Made by a program: the position numbers and the translations under genes | Shown here: in pieces, positions 1 through 8,762 of the stretch | Numbering within the stretch: the stretch's first letter is position 1 | How the letters are laid out: each line of letters starts with the position of its first letter | NCBI GenBank assembly: GCA_964525785.1 | Contig: CAZGIX010000003.1 | Span: 1 to 64,000 of the forward strand | Length of the DNA stretch: 64,000 bases | Source of the DNA: JAQBDA01 sp964525785 | GTDB lineage: Bacteria; Chloroflexota; Anaerolineae; Anaerolineales; UBA4823 | Direction: 5' to 3' | The notes under the pieces: model-generated | The model's input: only the letters and a program-made list of their open reading frames with translations | Database searches by the model: none | Told to the model about the DNA's origin: nothing

Positions 1-167
1 ATGCTCTCGATTTGAGATGTTATCGAGGCTTGCGCACCGCGGCCGATGGAGAGCATGGCGATCACCGCCGCCACGCCGATGACGATGCCCAACACAGTCA
101 GCATCGATCGCATCTTGTTACCATTTAGGCTTTCGAGTGCTTCAACAAAAAGACGATATAGTCTCAT
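1..167 (-). CDS. MacB-like ABC transporter permease, N-terminal fragment (cut by window edge)
   Basis: Only the first 55 residues are inside the window. They read MRLYRLFVEALESLNGNKMR and then a hydrophobic segment (TVLGIVIGVAAVIAMLSIG), which is the typical start of a MacB/FtsX permease: a short basic cytoplasmic stretch, then the first membrane helix, then a periplasmic domain that begins beyond the edge. It lies 9 bp downstream of the ATPase gene in the same direction and is probably the last known gene of the adaptor/DUF5666/ATPase/permease operon. The ATG at 165-167 follows an AGGAGTT ribosome site. The permease would form the inner-membrane channel driven by the neighbouring ATPase. The substrate cannot be told. 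Confidence 0.85.
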   Translation of the reverse strand, partial: MRLYRLFVEALESLNGNKMRSMLTVLGIVIGVAAVIAMLSIGRGAQASITSQIES

Positions 168-176
168 GGCGAACTC

Positions 177-854
177 CTAATTCTGACCGCCATCGACCAT
201 CCCATCCCGCAGATGGATCACCCGCTGAGCGTGGGATGCAATTTGTGGGTCATGGGTAACGATCAACAGGGTAAGTCCTTGCTCTTTGTTCAAACCGAGC
301 AGCAGATTCATGATCTCTGCCCCGGTATGGGAGTCCAGGTTGCCGGTGGGCTCGTCGGCCAAAAGCAGGACTGGCTCGTTGATCAGCGCCCGGGCAATCG
401 CCACGCGCTGCTGCTGTCCTCCGGATAGCTCGGTGGGCCGGTGAGCCATACGGTCTCCCAGCCCCACCGCACTCAGGATAGCCTCTGAGCGCTGGTGGAT
501 CTCCTTCTCCGGCTTGCCGCCATTGTACATGAGCGGCAGCTCGGCGTTCCTGCGCACGGTCATGCGCGGCAGCAGATTGAACATCTGGAAGACGAAACCA
601 ATCTTCTGGTTACGGATGGTAGCCAGCTCGTCTTCGTTCATCCCGGCGATGCTCTTGCCATCCAGGAGATACTCACCGCTGGTGGGCAGGTCAAGGCAGC
701 CCAGGATGTTCATCAGAGTGCTCTTGCCCGAACCTGAGGCTCCCATGATGGCGACCACTTCCCCGCGCTCGATGCGGAAGGATACACCCTGCAGGGCAGG
801 CACCTCCACGCTGCCCAGGCGGTAAATCTTGGTCAGGTCTTTGACTTCGATCAT
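177..854 (-). CDS. ABC transporter ATPase, MacB/LolD type
   Basis: This 225-residue ATPase would power export through the adjacent FtsX-type permease. Motifs are intact: Walker A GASGSGKST, signature LSGGQQQR, Walker B VLLLADEPTGNLD, and the switch His in IVTHD. The length and the DEPTGNLD form are those of the LolD/MacB/FtsE group. The reading frame is open further upstream, but the start was placed at the ATG 852-854 (MIEVKDLTKIYRLG) because homologues begin there and the upstream 41 residues overlap the DUF5666 gene and look non-coding. It sits 1 bp after the preceding gene's stop and 9 bp before the permease, so it is translated as part of one operon with them. Confidence 0.95.
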   Translation of the reverse strand: MIEVKDLTKIYRLGSVEVPALQGVSFRIERGEVVAIMGASGSGKSTLMNILGCLDLPTSGEYLLDGKSIAGMNEDELATIRNQKIGFVFQMFNLLPRMTVRRNAELPLMYNGGKPEKEIHQRSEAILSAVGLGDRMAHRPTELSGGQQQRVAIARALINEPVLLLADEPTGNLDSHTGAEIMNLLLGLNKEQGLTLLIVTHDPQIASHAQRVIHLRDGMVDGGQN

Positions 855-855
855 C

Positions 856-1365
856 TTACGGCTCCGTTCCCGTTGGTGGCGGATAAGCTCCCCCCTGGCC
901 CATCGGAAAGGCGGGCATGTCGTCGCTGAGGATCGTGATCTGGCTGGCGCTGATAACCCCATCGTCATCACTTTCACCTGTCACCATCACGCGCATGCCG
1001 GCTTGCAGATCGGCGATGATCCCATCAACAGTCATCTCGATTTGAGTGTCTTCCAAGAGCTTGACGGTCGTGACATCCTGCGCGGTGCTGAGTGTCAGCA
1101 CGTTGCCTTCGACGGACTTCACCTGACCGGTGACGCCGCGTCCACCAAAGCCCATGCCGCCGCCTGGCTGGAACTGCCCGCCCCCGGGTTGGGAACCACC
1201 GGGTACCTGGTCTTCGGAAAGCCCACGCGCATCCATGAATTCCTGTCGAATCTGGCTGGCCTGGTTGTCCCGGCTGGTCTGAAAAGTCATCCCGCCATAA
1301 AAGCTGCCCGCGGCGACCAGCGCTACCAATACAACCAATCCGATAATTACCAAAGCTTTTTTCAT
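856..1365 (-). CDS. DUF5666-like membrane-anchored protein of efflux operon
   Basis: This is a 169-residue protein with an N-terminal membrane anchor (about residues 4-24), then a Gly/Pro/Gln-rich linker (about 55-78), then a small beta-rich domain with the pattern GQVKSVEGNVLTLSTAQDVT ... LLEDTQIE ... LQAGMRVMVTGE. That pattern resembles DUF5666/OB-fold-like domains found beside exporters in Chloroflexota. It would sit outside the membrane. It is placed between the adaptor and the ATPase of the first export operon, so an accessory role in export or metal/lipid sensing is possible, but no function is established. The ATG is preceded by CAGGAGATAAAA. The family assignment is from pattern recall and is moderate. 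Confidence 0.75.
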   Translation of the reverse strand: MKKALVIIGLVVLVALVAAGSFYGGMTFQTSRDNQASQIRQEFMDARGLSEDQVPGGSQPGGGQFQPGGGMGFGGRGVTGQVKSVEGNVLTLSTAQDVTTVKLLEDTQIEMTVDGIIADLQAGMRVMVTGESDDDGVISASQITILSDDMPAFPMGQGGAYPPPTGTEP

Positions 1366-1488
1366 TTTTATCTCCTGTTATAGTGCGGTTTTCCTGTGCT
1401 GCCGCTGACCCGCATTGTGATGCAAACTTGGTCACGGTGCCCTATCAGGCGGCGCTCGACCGGCGCCATCCAGTCATCCGCTAAAGAT

Positions 1489-3117
1489 TTACGGCATACC
1501 ACCACCGGGAGGCATCATCCCACCACCGGCAAAATTACCCTCTATTACAGGTCCCTGCATAAATACCCTGTCGCCTGATTCGCTAGAAGCCGTCGAGGTG
1601 CTGCCGGTGATTACCACCGCATCGCCTTCCCTGAGCTGCTCGCTGGTGATCTCGCTCATCGAGTCGCCTACCAGACCAACCGTGACCGGGACGCTGATCT
1701 GCTGCCCCTCGAACATCACCGTTACGTACTGCTGTCCATTGCTCGTGCGGATGGCTTTGTTCGGCACCAGGAGGACGTCCTCACGCTGGTCGAGGATAAT
1801 GGTCACTGAAGCCGTCATACCAGGCAGGATGGTCTCATCTGCATTCGTGACCCGTACTGTAACCGGATAGTTGACCACACCCTGCGAATTGGTTCCGATC
1901 ATACCGATCTCTGTGACCTCGCCAGTATATTCTTTGTCGGCGATGGCATCAAATTCAATGACTACCTGCTGCCCGACCTTCAAGCTGGCCAGATCTACTT
2001 CTGAGATTTGCAGGTCAATGTAAAGGGAGTCCAGGTCATCGACGCGGAAGGCAGCCTCGCCTGCGCTGACGATATCGCCGGTTTTGACCTCCACTTCGGT
2101 GATCGTCCCGTCGAAAGGCGCCAGCAGCTGAGCATTGTCCAGAGACGCCTGGGCAGCATCCACTGCAGCCTGGGCAGCATCAATATCGCTCTGGCTGGCT
2201 CCGTCTTTCACGCGGGCCCATTCACGCTGCGCATCCGCCAGGGTGGCTTCTGCCACGGCAATTTCTGCTTCGCTGGAGCCATTTTTTACACGTTCCCATT
2301 CGGTCTGCGCTACATCCAGATTGGCCTGTGCCACAGCCAGCTCACCATCTGCCTGGGCAATCTCGACCTCGGAGTAGTTCTGCAGGTACCAGTTATAGGT
2401 GGCGAAGGCTGTATCCATCTTATCTCTGGTTGCCAACAGGTTGGTGAGGGCCCGGACGCGATCCTGGTTGGTCAATTTCTTCTTTTCAAACTTTCTATAC
2501 TGTTTAGATGCTTCTTTATAGTCCGCTTTGGCCAACAGGTAATTGGTCTCTGCCTTTTCGAGGACCAATTCATCAGAAGAATGCGGGTAATTCATGGCAT
2601 TGCGGGTGCGTATGGCATCATCCAGGGCATCCTGGGCATTAGCCACAGCCAGTTGCGCGGCGCTGCTCGCTTCGGCGGCTTTTACTTTCAGCTCGTCCAG
2701 GGCCCTTTGGGCATCTTCAACAGCTTGCAAAGCCTTTGCCTGCTGTGTTTTCGAGTTCAAGAGATCATCCAGCGCTTGTTGGGCATCGATCAAATCCTGT
2801 TTTGCCTGAATAATCTCGGTCGAGAGAGTGTTCGGATCCAGCGCAACCAGCACCTGATCCTCCAGGACCTTATCGCCCGGCTGGAGGGTCACTTCGCCGA
2901 TCTTTCCGGAAGTCTCCCAGGTGATCGTTGCACTCTGACCCGAACGGGTAGTTCCTGATGAGCTCAGCGTGGACTCCAACGACCCGCGCGAGATGGTCGT
3001 GGTCTGCACTTGGCCCTCCTCGGCAGCCTGATTGCTGGCCCAAACCCGGTATCCCAACCCTCCGCCAACGAGAGCTACCACTATGATAGCTGTAATTAAA
3101 ATGCTTTTCTTTTTCAT
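1489..3117 (-). CDS. HlyD/MacA-family periplasmic adaptor subunit
   Basis: This 542-residue adaptor has an N-terminal membrane anchor (about 5-26) and then a lipoyl/barrel-sandwich half (TISRGSLESTLSSSGT ... GKIGEVTLQPGDKVLEDQVL). A long coiled-coil region with degenerate repeats (residues about 110-320) follows, rich in A, Q, E and D, including the repeated unit VAxATLxxAQxEWxRVKxG. After it come the second lipoyl half (LLAPFDGTITEVEVKTGDIVSAGE) and a beta-barrel domain. The C-terminus is Gly/Pro/Met-rich. MacA-type proteins link the MacB permease to the envelope exterior; in a single-membrane Chloroflexota cell it would project outward. It is first in the minus-strand operon with the DUF5666, ATPase and permease genes. 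The start ATG follows a strong GGAGG. The duplicated hairpin unit makes the coiled coil longer than in E. coli MacA. Confidence 0.93.
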   Translation of the reverse strand: MKKKSILITAIIVVALVGGGLGYRVWASNQAAEEGQVQTTTISRGSLESTLSSSGTTRSGQSATITWETSGKIGEVTLQPGDKVLEDQVLVALDPNTLSTEIIQAKQDLIDAQQALDDLLNSKTQQAKALQAVEDAQRALDELKVKAAEASSAAQLAVANAQDALDDAIRTRNAMNYPHSSDELVLEKAETNYLLAKADYKEASKQYRKFEKKKLTNQDRVRALTNLLATRDKMDTAFATYNWYLQNYSEVEIAQADGELAVAQANLDVAQTEWERVKNGSSEAEIAVAEATLADAQREWARVKDGASQSDIDAAQAAVDAAQASLDNAQLLAPFDGTITEVEVKTGDIVSAGEAAFRVDDLDSLYIDLQISEVDLASLKVGQQVVIEFDAIADKEYTGEVTEIGMIGTNSQGVVNYPVTVRVTNADETILPGMTASVTIILDQREDVLLVPNKAIRTSNGQQYVTVMFEGQQISVPVTVGLVGDSMSEITSEQLREGDAVVITGSTSTASSESGDRVFMQGPVIEGNFAGGGMMPPGGGMP

Positions 3118-3304
3118 TATTAACCTCCAAACTTTGGTGATGGCTATTTACTATCGTATTATCAGACCTGGAAAAATCCTGTTGATTCGAATGTCATTTT
3201 ATGATCCCAGCCTGTGAGAAAGCCAAGAAAATGCTGTGAATTCGCTGAGAATATCTCCACAGGTCTCATTTCACAGCTTTTTCACAGCATATTCGCATAT
3301 ATTA

Positions 3305-3361
3305 GAGGCGATCTCAAAAATATCTTGTTTTTGAGACAGCCCATAGACATTGTGGTAATAT
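3305..3361 (+). promoter_or_regulatory. Inverted repeat and promoter upstream of response regulator gene
   Basis: The 263-bp divergent intergenic region holds a perfect 9-bp inverted repeat, TCTCAAAAA (3312-3320) and TTTTTGAGA (3328-3336), with a 7-nt spacer. Its outer bases extend imperfectly to GAGGCG/CAGCCC. The right arm contains TTGAGA, a possible -35, 19 bp before TAATAT (3356-3361), so the repeat could be an operator for the two-component genes starting at 3381. The same outer sequence recurs around 17.5 kb, which argues instead for a small mobile palindrome. On the other strand, TGATAATAC (3156-3164, reversed) may be the extended -10 of the adaptor operon. All promoter calls are by eye. 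Confidence 0.5.
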
Positions 3362-3380
3362 CGCTTCGAGAGATAAACGT

Positions 3381-4058
3381 ATGCCCACCGTGCTGATCGC
3401 CGATGATGACGTCAAGCTGCTCAAAATGCTTCAGCGCACGCTGATGTATGAGAACCTGACCGTGCTCACCGCCACGAATGGACAGGAAGCGCTGTCCACA
3501 CTGCGCGCCCAGACTGCTGACCTGATCATCCTGGATTGGATGATGCCCAAGATGAGCGGCCTGGACGTGGTGCGCAAACTACGGGACGAAGAGGACCGGA
3601 CGCTGGTGCTGATGCTTACAGCCCGGGATGCCATCGAAAACCGGGTAGAAGGCCTGCAGAGCGGCGCCGACGACTATCTGGTAAAGCCATTTGCTCCTGC
3701 TGAGCTGGTGGCGCGCGTGCATGCCCTGCTGCGCCGGGTAGAAGCCCGGCCCGAGAACCAGAAGGCTGAGTACGCCGACGTTATCCTGGACCCGCTAACG
3801 CGCCAGGCGCGCCGCGGCGACTTGGAGTTGGAGCTCACGGTGACGGAGTTCAACCTGCTGCATCTCCTGCTGCGCCACCCGCGCCAGGTGCTTGAGCGCA
3901 GTCACATTTTGAACGAGGTGTGGGGGTACGATTTCGGGGGCGATGACAATGTGCTGGAAGTCTACATCGGCTACCTGCGCAAAAAGCTCGAAGCTGGCGG
4001 TCGCTCGCGCCTGATCCACACCGTGCGTGGGGTGGGATACGTATTGCGTGAGGAATGA
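3381..4058 (+). CDS. OmpR/PhoB-family response regulator
   Basis: This 225-residue DNA-binding response regulator has an N-terminal receiver domain with acidic pocket DDD at 8-10, phospho-acceptor D52 in LIILDWMMPKMSG, the conserved T of MLTARD and K of YLVKPF. A C-terminal winged helix follows, with ELTVTEFNLLHLLLRHP, the recognition region VLERSHILNEVWGYDF, and the wing HTVRGVGYVL. It overlaps the next gene by 4 bp (ATGA), so regulator and kinase are translationally coupled. It is divergent from the first export operon, which is therefore a plausible target, but no binding site was demonstrated. Confidence 0.96.
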   Translation: MPTVLIADDDVKLLKMLQRTLMYENLTVLTATNGQEALSTLRAQTADLIILDWMMPKMSGLDVVRKLRDEEDRTLVLMLTARDAIENRVEGLQSGADDYLVKPFAPAELVARVHALLRRVEARPENQKAEYADVILDPLTRQARRGDLELELTVTEFNLLHLLLRHPRQVLERSHILNEVWGYDFGGDDNVLEVYIGYLRKKLEAGGRSRLIHTVRGVGYVLREE

Positions 4059-5485
4059 TGTCTATTCGACTGCGCTTGACACTGCTTTATACTGCCATTC
4101 TGGCACTGACCCTGATCGTCTTCGGGGCTGCGCTTTACACCATCCAGGCCCGCTCCACGCTGGGTACCCTGAAAGAGGAGCTGATTCGCAGCGGCGAGCG
4201 GTTCGCCGCGTCTGTCTCGTGGGCTTACAGCCGCCCACCCTTCATGATGCCCGCGCCGGACACTCCGCCGCCTGAAAGGTTTGAGGTATTTACTGCAGAT
4301 CCAAACTTTGCAGGCATACGTGAGCGCGAGATCGTGCGCGTGCTGGATGCAAATGGGGAATTGGTCGCCAGCCCATTCGGTGTCGAGGAAGATGCTTTGC
4401 CGCTCAGCACAGCCGGACTCCAGGAGCTGCACAGCCAGAAAGTCTGGTGGGAGATCGCCTCGACCGATAGCGGACGGCTGCTGATCTACAACCGGCCAAT
4501 TATCGCCAACGGCGAAGTCATCTCAATCGTACAGACTGCTCGCCCACTCGCCGAGCGCGACAGCTCATTGGCTGGTCTCGGCACCACCCTGGTCATCGCC
4601 AGCCTGCTGACGATCTTATTGGCCTTTGGCATCGGCTGGTGGATCTCCGGCATCACCCTGCGCCCTATCCACCAGATCACCCGCACCGCCCGAGAGATCG
4701 GTGCGGAGAGCGATTTTTCTCGGCGAGTGGATTATTCGGGTCCCAACGATGAGGTTGGGCAGCTGGCGATCACTTTCAACTCCATGCTGTCGCGCCTGCA
4801 GGACGCTTACCAGCGCGTCAGCCAGGCCCTCCGCATGCAGCGCCAGTTCGTTGCCGACGTCTCCCATGAGCTGCGCACGCCGCTGACCACGGTGCGCGGC
4901 AACCTGGCGCTCCTGCGCCGGGACCCGCCCTTGCCTGACACCGAGCAGGCGGATGTCCTCACCGACCTGGTAGAAGAGAGCGACCGCCTGATCCGCCTGG
5001 TGAACGACCTGCTGGTTCTAGCGCGCGCCGATGCCGGGCGCAGCCTGGTCCTGGAGCCAATTGCCGTCCAGCCTGTAGTCGAGGAGGCCTGCCGCCAGGC
5101 TCGCCAGCTGGACCAGGGGCGGGAGATCGTCGAGGCTGCACAGGATGTAACCGCCCTGGTCGACCGGGATGCGCTCAAGCAAGTCCTGCTGATTTTATTG
5201 GATAATGCTGTGAAGTATTCCCAGGGCGTTATCACCGTCACCGCAGAGACGGCGGGCGACCAGGTGCTGATCTGTGTGAAGGATAACGGTCCCGGCATCC
5301 CCCCCGAAATCTTAGCGCACGTCTTTGACCGCTTCTACCGCGGCGATGCATATCCAGACATCCCCGGATTTGGCCTGGGGCTGCCCATCGCTAAATCTCT
5401 GGTCGAAGACCAGGGTGGGACAATCGCCATCGATAGCCAGGTTAACAGCGGCAGCAAGATCTGCATGCGCCTGCCTCGACCTTGA
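4055..5485 (+). CDS. Sensor histidine kinase (HAMP-HisKA-HATPase)
   Basis: This is a 476-residue membrane kinase partnering the OmpR-type regulator just upstream. The first membrane helix is at about residues 5-28. A sensor domain of roughly 145 residues follows, then a second helix at about 175-205, then HAMP (LRPIHQITRTAREI). The dimerisation/phosphorylation helix carries H271 in DVSHELRTPL, and the ATPase domain has an N box (LLILLDNAVKYS), G1 (VKDNGPGIP), F box (VFDRFYRG) and G2 (GFGLGLPIAKSLV). All catalytic motifs are intact. The extracellular domain is not recognised, so the stimulus is unknown; the divergent exporter suggests an envelope or toxic-compound signal (inference). Confidence 0.95.
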   Translation: MMSIRLRLTLLYTAILALTLIVFGAALYTIQARSTLGTLKEELIRSGERFAASVSWAYSRPPFMMPAPDTPPPERFEVFTADPNFAGIREREIVRVLDANGELVASPFGVEEDALPLSTAGLQELHSQKVWWEIASTDSGRLLIYNRPIIANGEVISIVQTARPLAERDSSLAGLGTTLVIASLLTILLAFGIGWWISGITLRPIHQITRTAREIGAESDFSRRVDYSGPNDEVGQLAITFNSMLSRLQDAYQRVSQALRMQRQFVADVSHELRTPLTTVRGNLALLRRDPPLPDTEQADVLTDLVEESDRLIRLVNDLLVLARADAGRSLVLEPIAVQPVVEEACRQARQLDQGREIVEAAQDVTALVDRDALKQVLLILLDNAVKYSQGVITVTAETAGDQVLICVKDNGPGIPPEILAHVFDRFYRGDAYPDIPGFGLGLPIAKSLVEDQGGTIAIDSQVNSGSKICMRLPRP

Positions 5486-5527
5486 TCTGTTCAGGTCGGG
5501 ATCTGCCTGCAGAGAAATTCCAGGTTC

Positions 5528-6760
5528 CTAACCGTCATCGAACTGCACTTCTACGCTCATCCCGGCGCGCAGACCCGGGGGACTGGCGCTCAAGTCGATG
5601 GTCGTTTTATAGACTACATCTCCGCCGAGGGTGTCAGCCACCGGCGAGATCTCGCGCACCTGCCCTGGCACATCCTCATTCAAGGCTTCTATATAGATCG
5701 AGGCAGTCTGGCCGATTTCAATCTGCGGAATATCGCGCTCGCTCAGGTCTGTAGTTTCGACGCGCAGGTGATCCAGGTCGATCAACACCAGGACAGTTTG
5801 ACCCGCGACAACCCATTCCTGGCTCTGGAAGTTGACTTTGCTGACTGTTCCGGCAAACGGGGCCTTTAATTCTAGATTGGCCAGGCTATCACGGGCTGCA
5901 TCCGCTCGATCCTGGGCACTCTTCAGACGAGCACGCGCCAGAGTCAGCTCGGCAGGATCTGGACCATTCTTGAGCAGCTCGACCCTATCTTCGGCCAGTT
6001 TCAGCCTGGCTTCAGCAATTTCCAGGTCATACAGGGCCTGCTGATTATCAAACTCAGGGACGATGACACCCGTCAACCGGTTCAGCTGCTTGAGGGCATT
6101 GTCGTAGTGCTTCTGTGCGTCCGATAGCTTGTTGAGCAACGCCGCCCTTTTAAAGTTGTTCTCCGGCTTGTTCTCGTAGGGCTTGAAGTCTTTTTTGGCC
6201 TGATTCAAGGCGCGCTCAGCAAGGGCCAAATTCGAGCTGGCAACCTGAATATCGATCGGCTCAGAGGGGACACTAAAGCCGTTGAGCACACGCTGGGCAT
6301 CGCGCACTGCATCTCGAGCGTCTTTATACGTTTGCAGTGCAGCTGTTTGTTCTTCCATCAGGTCGTCATCCAACTGCTGCAATGCCTGCTGGGCAATCAA
6401 AACGTCAAGGTCAGCTGCCGATCGAGCAGCCTGCTGCTGTTCAGTCCCCGCCAGGCGAGCTAGGACCTCTCCGGCGTCGACATGATCGCCAACAGCGACG
6501 TTCAATGATTCTATTTGCCCACTCAACGCAAAAGCTAACTGCGATTCCTGACCGGGGACAACAATCCCCGAAGCCGTCACACCGGCGGCGTTTGCACCGG
6601 TGGAGGCTGTACCGGCAGTATTAGCAGTGGTATTTGGGTTATCCAGTACGATGGTAGGCAGCGCCGTTGGGGTTGCTCCCGAGAATGCGCTGCAACCAGC
6701 CAGCAAAAACTGCACCGATAGGATCAGAGCCAGCCTGTTTGTCAGCGTCAACCATTTCAT
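5528..6760 (-). CDS. HlyD-family adaptor, lipoprotein
   Basis: This is a 410-residue secretion adaptor with a lipoprotein signal (hydrophobic residues about 10-20, then lipobox LLAGC), so it is anchored outside the membrane by lipid rather than by a helix. The first lipoyl half reads GQIESLNVAVGDHVDAGEVLARL. A coiled-coil hairpin follows at about residues 110-290, then the second half (LKAPFAGTVSKVNFQSQEWV) and a beta-barrel ending ISPVADTLGGDVVYKTTI. It is the last gene of the TetR-headed operon, 2 bp after the ATPase gene. With that ATPase and two FtsX permeases it forms a complete tripartite-like exporter. The substrate is not evident. Confidence 0.92.
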   Translation of the reverse strand: MKWLTLTNRLALILSVQFLLAGCSAFSGATPTALPTIVLDNPNTTANTAGTASTGANAAGVTASGIVVPGQESQLAFALSGQIESLNVAVGDHVDAGEVLARLAGTEQQQAARSAADLDVLIAQQALQQLDDDLMEEQTAALQTYKDARDAVRDAQRVLNGFSVPSEPIDIQVASSNLALAERALNQAKKDFKPYENKPENNFKRAALLNKLSDAQKHYDNALKQLNRLTGVIVPEFDNQQALYDLEIAEARLKLAEDRVELLKNGPDPAELTLARARLKSAQDRADAARDSLANLELKAPFAGTVSKVNFQSQEWVVAGQTVLVLIDLDHLRVETTDLSERDIPQIEIGQTASIYIEALNEDVPGQVREISPVADTLGGDVVYKTTIDLSASPPGLRAGMSVEVQFDDG

Positions 6761-6762
6761 AA

Positions 6763-7488
6763 TTATGCTCCTAAGCGAACAGGCTCCTCACCGATCTGCT
6801 CAACGTCAGCAACGTGATTGTCAACGATGAGACCATCCTGCAGAGTGATCACACGCCGGGCATATTGGATCACGCGCGGGTCATGCGTGGCAAATATAAA
6901 GGTGACGCCGGTCTCCTGGTTGAGTCGCAGCATGGTCTCCATTACCTGCTTGCCGTTGGCGGTATCCAGATTGGCAGTCGGCTCATCCGCCAGGATAAGT
7001 GCCGGTTCAGGTGCCAGGGCGCGCGCAACCGCCACGCGCTGCTGCTGCCCACCGCTGAGCTGGTCCGGGCGGTGATGGGCGAATTCGGTCATGTCAATCG
7101 CGGCCAACAGCTCCATCACTCTCTGGCGGCGCTCAGGGGCTTTATGGCCGTTCAGGAGCAGCGGCATCTCTATATTTTCATAGGCCGTCAGGGTGGGGAT
7201 CAAGGCAAAGAACTGAAAAATAAAGCCGATCGTCCCTCGCCGCATATCCGCGCGCTGGTTGCGGTTGAGCTGGGAGACATCCTTGCCGTTGATGATCACA
7301 CGCCCACTGGTCGGTTGGTCCAGGCAGCCGATTAACTGCAAGAGGGTGGTCTTACCCGAACCGGAGGGCCCCACCAGGACGGTAAATTCGCCGTTCTCGA
7401 TGGTGAGGTTAACCCCGCGCAGGGCATGCGTCTCCAATTTACCGATTTTGTAAATTCGGGTGGCGTTCTCGATCTTTACGACTTCCAT
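6763..7488 (-). CDS. ABC transporter ATPase, MacB/LolD type (second export system)
   Basis: This 241-residue ATPase has Walker A GPSGSGKTT, signature LSGGQQQR, Walker B LILADEPTANLD and switch FATHD. The start was set at ATG 7486-7488 (MEVVKIENATRIYKIG), preceded by AGGAGAAACA. The longer open frame would run into the upstream permease gene with non-coding-like sequence. It lies 49 bp downstream of one FtsX permease and 2 bp upstream of the lipoprotein adaptor. It is more like the ATPase at 177-854 than like other ABC families, so the two export systems are probably paralogous in this part. Confidence 0.95.
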   Translation of the reverse strand: MEVVKIENATRIYKIGKLETHALRGVNLTIENGEFTVLVGPSGSGKTTLLQLIGCLDQPTSGRVIINGKDVSQLNRNQRADMRRGTIGFIFQFFALIPTLTAYENIEMPLLLNGHKAPERRQRVMELLAAIDMTEFAHHRPDQLSGGQQQRVAVARALAPEPALILADEPTANLDTANGKQVMETMLRLNQETGVTFIFATHDPRVIQYARRVITLQDGLIVDNHVADVEQIGEEPVRLGA

Positions 7489-7537
7489 GTTGTTTCTCCT
7501 TACGGATGTTATATCGTTATTCAAATCTGCCCGGCGC

Positions 7538-8755
7538 TTATTTCTCAGTGCGCAAGGCTTCGACCGGCTCCATGCGAGACGCAAGGATCGCCGGGTACAG
7601 CCCGGCCAGCAGCGTAACCACCAGCGCCAGCAGGGACAGGTTCACCGTATCTTTCAAGGTCAGCTCAGTATAGATCCTGTCGCTGAGCAAATAGCCGGTT
7701 ACACCCATGTTGCCAATGTAAATGCCATTCCGGGTGAAATAGGCCACCACCAGACCGCCCAAGATCAGACCGATAATAATCCCGCCAAAGGCGATCAAGG
7801 AGGATTCGACCAGGAACATGCCCATGATACGGCGGCCTTTCATACCAATAGCAGACAGGATGCCGATCTCGCGCGTGCGCTCGAAGACCGACATCACCAG
7901 CGTATTAATGATCACCGTGGCAGAGATAGCCAGCACGATCAAGTAAAAGAAAATCATAAAGCTGTTGGCCAAATCCTCGGTCTGGATGATCAACTCATTC
8001 AGATCCTGCCAGGTGAGCACCGCGTAGCTCGATCCTTGCAAGGCATCCACAACAGCACCGGTTTGGGCGGTGTCCTCCAGCAGCACAAAGATCGTGCTGG
8101 CATGATCTCCTGCCTGTGTGAGGGCCTGCGCCTTGGCTAGGGGCAGAAAGACTGTGATGCTGTCGAAACTGGGGGTATGGGTGGTGTAGACACCTCGGAT
8201 GGTGAACGGCTGCTCACTCACATCGCCATTAGAGGTGTTGACCGAGAGGACAACCTGGTCGCCCGCTTCCAGACCGAGTTTATCCGCCAGCGCCCAACCG
8301 ATCAGCAAGCCTTCGCGGTCATCGGGGACGATGTACTCTCCACTTACCATACCATCCCGGTAAGGGTCATTGGCTTCGGAGAGCGGGTCGATCCCGTAGA
8401 CCCTGACCCCTGCCGTTTCATCGCCAACAGAGACAATACCGCTGGCAAACAGGCGCGGCGTGGCTACCTGAACCGGGGGCAGCGCAGCGATCTGGGCTGC
8501 CACGCCTGCCGGATTTTCAACCAGGTCTTCCCATTTCAGGCTGGTCTTGTTCTCGTCATAGGTGCTTTTCCGCACCTGCATATGACCGCTCTGTAGCCGG
8601 ATTGCGGTTTCGATGGCAGTGTCCATCTCGCCTTTGAGAACGGAAGCCATCAGCAACAGGAGCATCAATCCCAGCCCCAGCGCCAGCGCAGAAAAGAAAG
8701 TGCGCCGGCGGTTGCGTCCCAGGTTGCGAAAAGCCATTTTTACAAGCTGTGTCAT
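7538..8755 (-). CDS. FtsX/MacB-like ABC permease (second of tandem pair)
   Basis: This 405-residue permease has the LolC/FtsX layout: a cytoplasmic start KMAFRNLGRNRRRTFFSALA, a first helix at about 20-40, and a large extracytoplasmic domain at about 40-255. Three C-terminal helices follow, with the FtsX core VFERTREIGILSAIGMKGRRIM and a final segment LLAGLYPAILASRMEPVEALR. It follows the other permease by 7 bp. The two probably form the heterodimeric membrane channel served by the ATPase at 6763-7488. The extracytoplasmic domain differs from that of its neighbour, which points to an asymmetric complex. Confidence 0.94.
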   Translation of the reverse strand: MTQLVKMAFRNLGRNRRRTFFSALALGLGLMLLLLMASVLKGEMDTAIETAIRLQSGHMQVRKSTYDENKTSLKWEDLVENPAGVAAQIAALPPVQVATPRLFASGIVSVGDETAGVRVYGIDPLSEANDPYRDGMVSGEYIVPDDREGLLIGWALADKLGLEAGDQVVLSVNTSNGDVSEQPFTIRGVYTTHTPSFDSITVFLPLAKAQALTQAGDHASTIFVLLEDTAQTGAVVDALQGSSYAVLTWQDLNELIIQTEDLANSFMIFFYLIVLAISATVIINTLVMSVFERTREIGILSAIGMKGRRIMGMFLVESSLIAFGGIIIGLILGGLVVAYFTRNGIYIGNMGVTGYLLSDRIYTELTLKDTVNLSLLALVVTLLAGLYPAILASRMEPVEALRTEK

Positions 8756-8762
8756 AAGAACC

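Noticed and set aside
2008..2958. 316-codon plus-strand open frame inside the adaptor gene
   Set aside because: Complement of the coiled-coil repeats of the adaptor; low-complexity shadow.
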